Source of the DNA: an uncultured Christensenella sp.
GTDB taxonomy: Bacteria; Bacillota; Clostridia; Christensenellales; UBA3700
Length of the DNA stretch: 15,706 nt
Direction of reading: 5' to 3'
Assembly: GCA_910576875.1 (NCBI GenBank)
Contig: CAJTKI010000038.1
Span: 1-15,706 of the forward strand
Shown here: positions 15,018 through 15,706 of the stretch, piece after piece
Layout of the letters: every line of letters begins with the position of its first letter
How positions within the stretch are numbered: the first letter of the stretch is position 1
Program-made: the position numbers and the translations under genes
The notes under the pieces: generated by a model
What the model was told of the DNA's origin: nothing
Seen by the model: only the letters and a program-made list of their open reading frames with translations
Database searches by the model: none

Positions 15018-15706
15018 ATGAATCAATTTACATGCAATCGGATATCGAAAAAAAGGATTACGGTTATTCTTATTTTAATAATCGTATCGGCATGTTTTGC
15101 CGTATGTTGTGTTCAAAGTCAAACCTATGCGTTTGACAATCAAAACATTGCGACCGCAAGCGTTTCGGTCGGGGAATTGCTGTTGAACGATTATGCGTCG
15201 CGTTCGGACGGATATGCTTTTGACGGGAAAAAACTTGTTGAATTATTCGGATATATCGCCAACGGCAGCGGTACGGCAAAACTGAGCGACCTAACGTCGA
15301 AAGGATCGATTAACGCGCAAGATATTCGAGACAAAATTTACGGCGAAAAAGATATTGTCGTGACGTTCGGCGGATATCAATGGACGGTTACGTATGTCAC
15401 GCAGGATCGCAACGGGAATACGATCGTGTCGCTGTGGTTGGCATCGTCCACCGAAACATGTAAATGGAATTTGTGGGCTTCCGATCATGTGGAATACGAT
15501 TATCCGAGCAACATGTACAGCACAAGCTATATACGGGCGAAAGCGTTAAACAGCGGCGGATGCGGTTATGTCGAATCGGAGAGCAAGGCATACGGAGCGT
15601 CTAAGGCGCTGAATACTTCGTTGGGACAGAGTACTTCGCACAAATTCGCAAAGTTTACGATGTCCGATGTGCCGGACGATTCCGGAAACAATTTATCTTT
15701 GATCGA
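15018..15706 (+). CDS. Secreted or surface protein, possibly DUF6273-like, N-terminal part
   Basis: Open to the window's right edge; 229 residues are visible. The N terminus is a signal peptide: basic KKR (11-13), a hydrophobic core ITVILILIIVSACFAV (14-29), and likely signal peptidase I cleavage after TYA (36-38). The C30-C31 pair also allows weak lipoprotein processing. The mature part has TFGGYQWTVTYVTQDRNG (116-133), LWLASSTETCKWN (139-151) and NMYSTSYIRAKALNSGG (165-181). This GGYxW...Y..SYIR layout resembles the DUF6273 domain of Clostridia surface proteins; the assignment is tentative. The only Shine-Dalgarno-like bases are a weak CGGAA near 15006. Codon use is more AT-rich than in the neighbouring genes (TTA, ATA, AAA, AAT), which suggests a different history. 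Confidence 0.65.
   Translation, partial: MNQFTCNRISKKRITVILILIIVSACFAVCCVQSQTYAFDNQNIATASVSVGELLLNDYASRSDGYAFDGKKLVELFGYIANGSGTAKLSDLTSKGSINAQDIRDKIYGEKDIVVTFGGYQWTVTYVTQDRNGNTIVSLWLASSTETCKWNLWASDHVEYDYPSNMYSTSYIRAKALNSGGCGYVESESKAYGASKALNTSLGQSTSHKFAKFTMSDVPDDSGNNLSLI

Noticed and set aside
14798..15136. 112-codon plus-strand frame through the two palindromes
   Set aside because: No ribosome site, it starts inside the hairpin loop, its residues follow the repeat sequence, and it overlaps the signal-peptide gene at 15018 in another frame.

Overview
The window looks like a chromosomal core-gene segment from a moderately GC-rich Firmicute, most likely an uncultured gut-type member of the Clostridia. 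This is inferred from the gene content: RNase J, a TrmR/TrhP tRNA-modification pair, a DUF512 radical-SAM protein directly before Der, a serC-serA pair and a subgroup-Ic aspartate aminotransferase. No rRNA, tRNA, CRISPR array, insertion sequence or phage gene was found.

Layout. Bases 1-399 are the 3' end of an FtsX-type ABC transporter permease. A hairpin at 422-447 can terminate transcription from both sides. On the minus strand lies the serine-biosynthesis pair serC-serA (2715 to 462), with a promoter of perfect -10 sequence and two short palindromes in front of serC. On the plus strand follow a stand-alone sugar-1-phosphate nucleotidyltransferase (2900-3610) with its own terminator, then a 363-base gap. 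The gap carries a near-consensus promoter and a hairpin leader for RNase J.

The centre (3974-12798) is a run of nine co-directional genes with gaps of 36 bases or less and four stop/start overlaps: rnjA, trmR, trhP, a GT28/MGDG-synthase-like protein with eroded signature motifs, a Dabb-domain protein, a cyclophilin, an unrecognised membrane protein, a DUF512 radical-SAM protein and der. No internal terminator is visible. The recognisable theme is RNA and the ribosome: mRNA decay and rRNA maturation (RNase J), wobble-uridine hydroxylation and methylation (TrhP, TrmR), and 50S assembly (Der). The glycosyltransferase-like, Dabb, membrane and DUF512 proteins are the unexplained members.

A new promoter at 12842-12870 drives the aminotransferase (12906-14171) and a YfcE-type phosphodiesterase (14174-14719). 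After 14720 the base composition becomes visibly AT-rich. This part holds two copies, in opposite orientation, of a 35-base near-palindrome, followed by the start of a secreted or surface protein (15018 to the window end). That last block looks like an accessory boundary and is the least ordinary part of the window. No clearly new defence or mobile system is present. The best leads are the eroded glycosyltransferase inside the RNA-processing operon and the paired palindromes next to the surface-protein gene.
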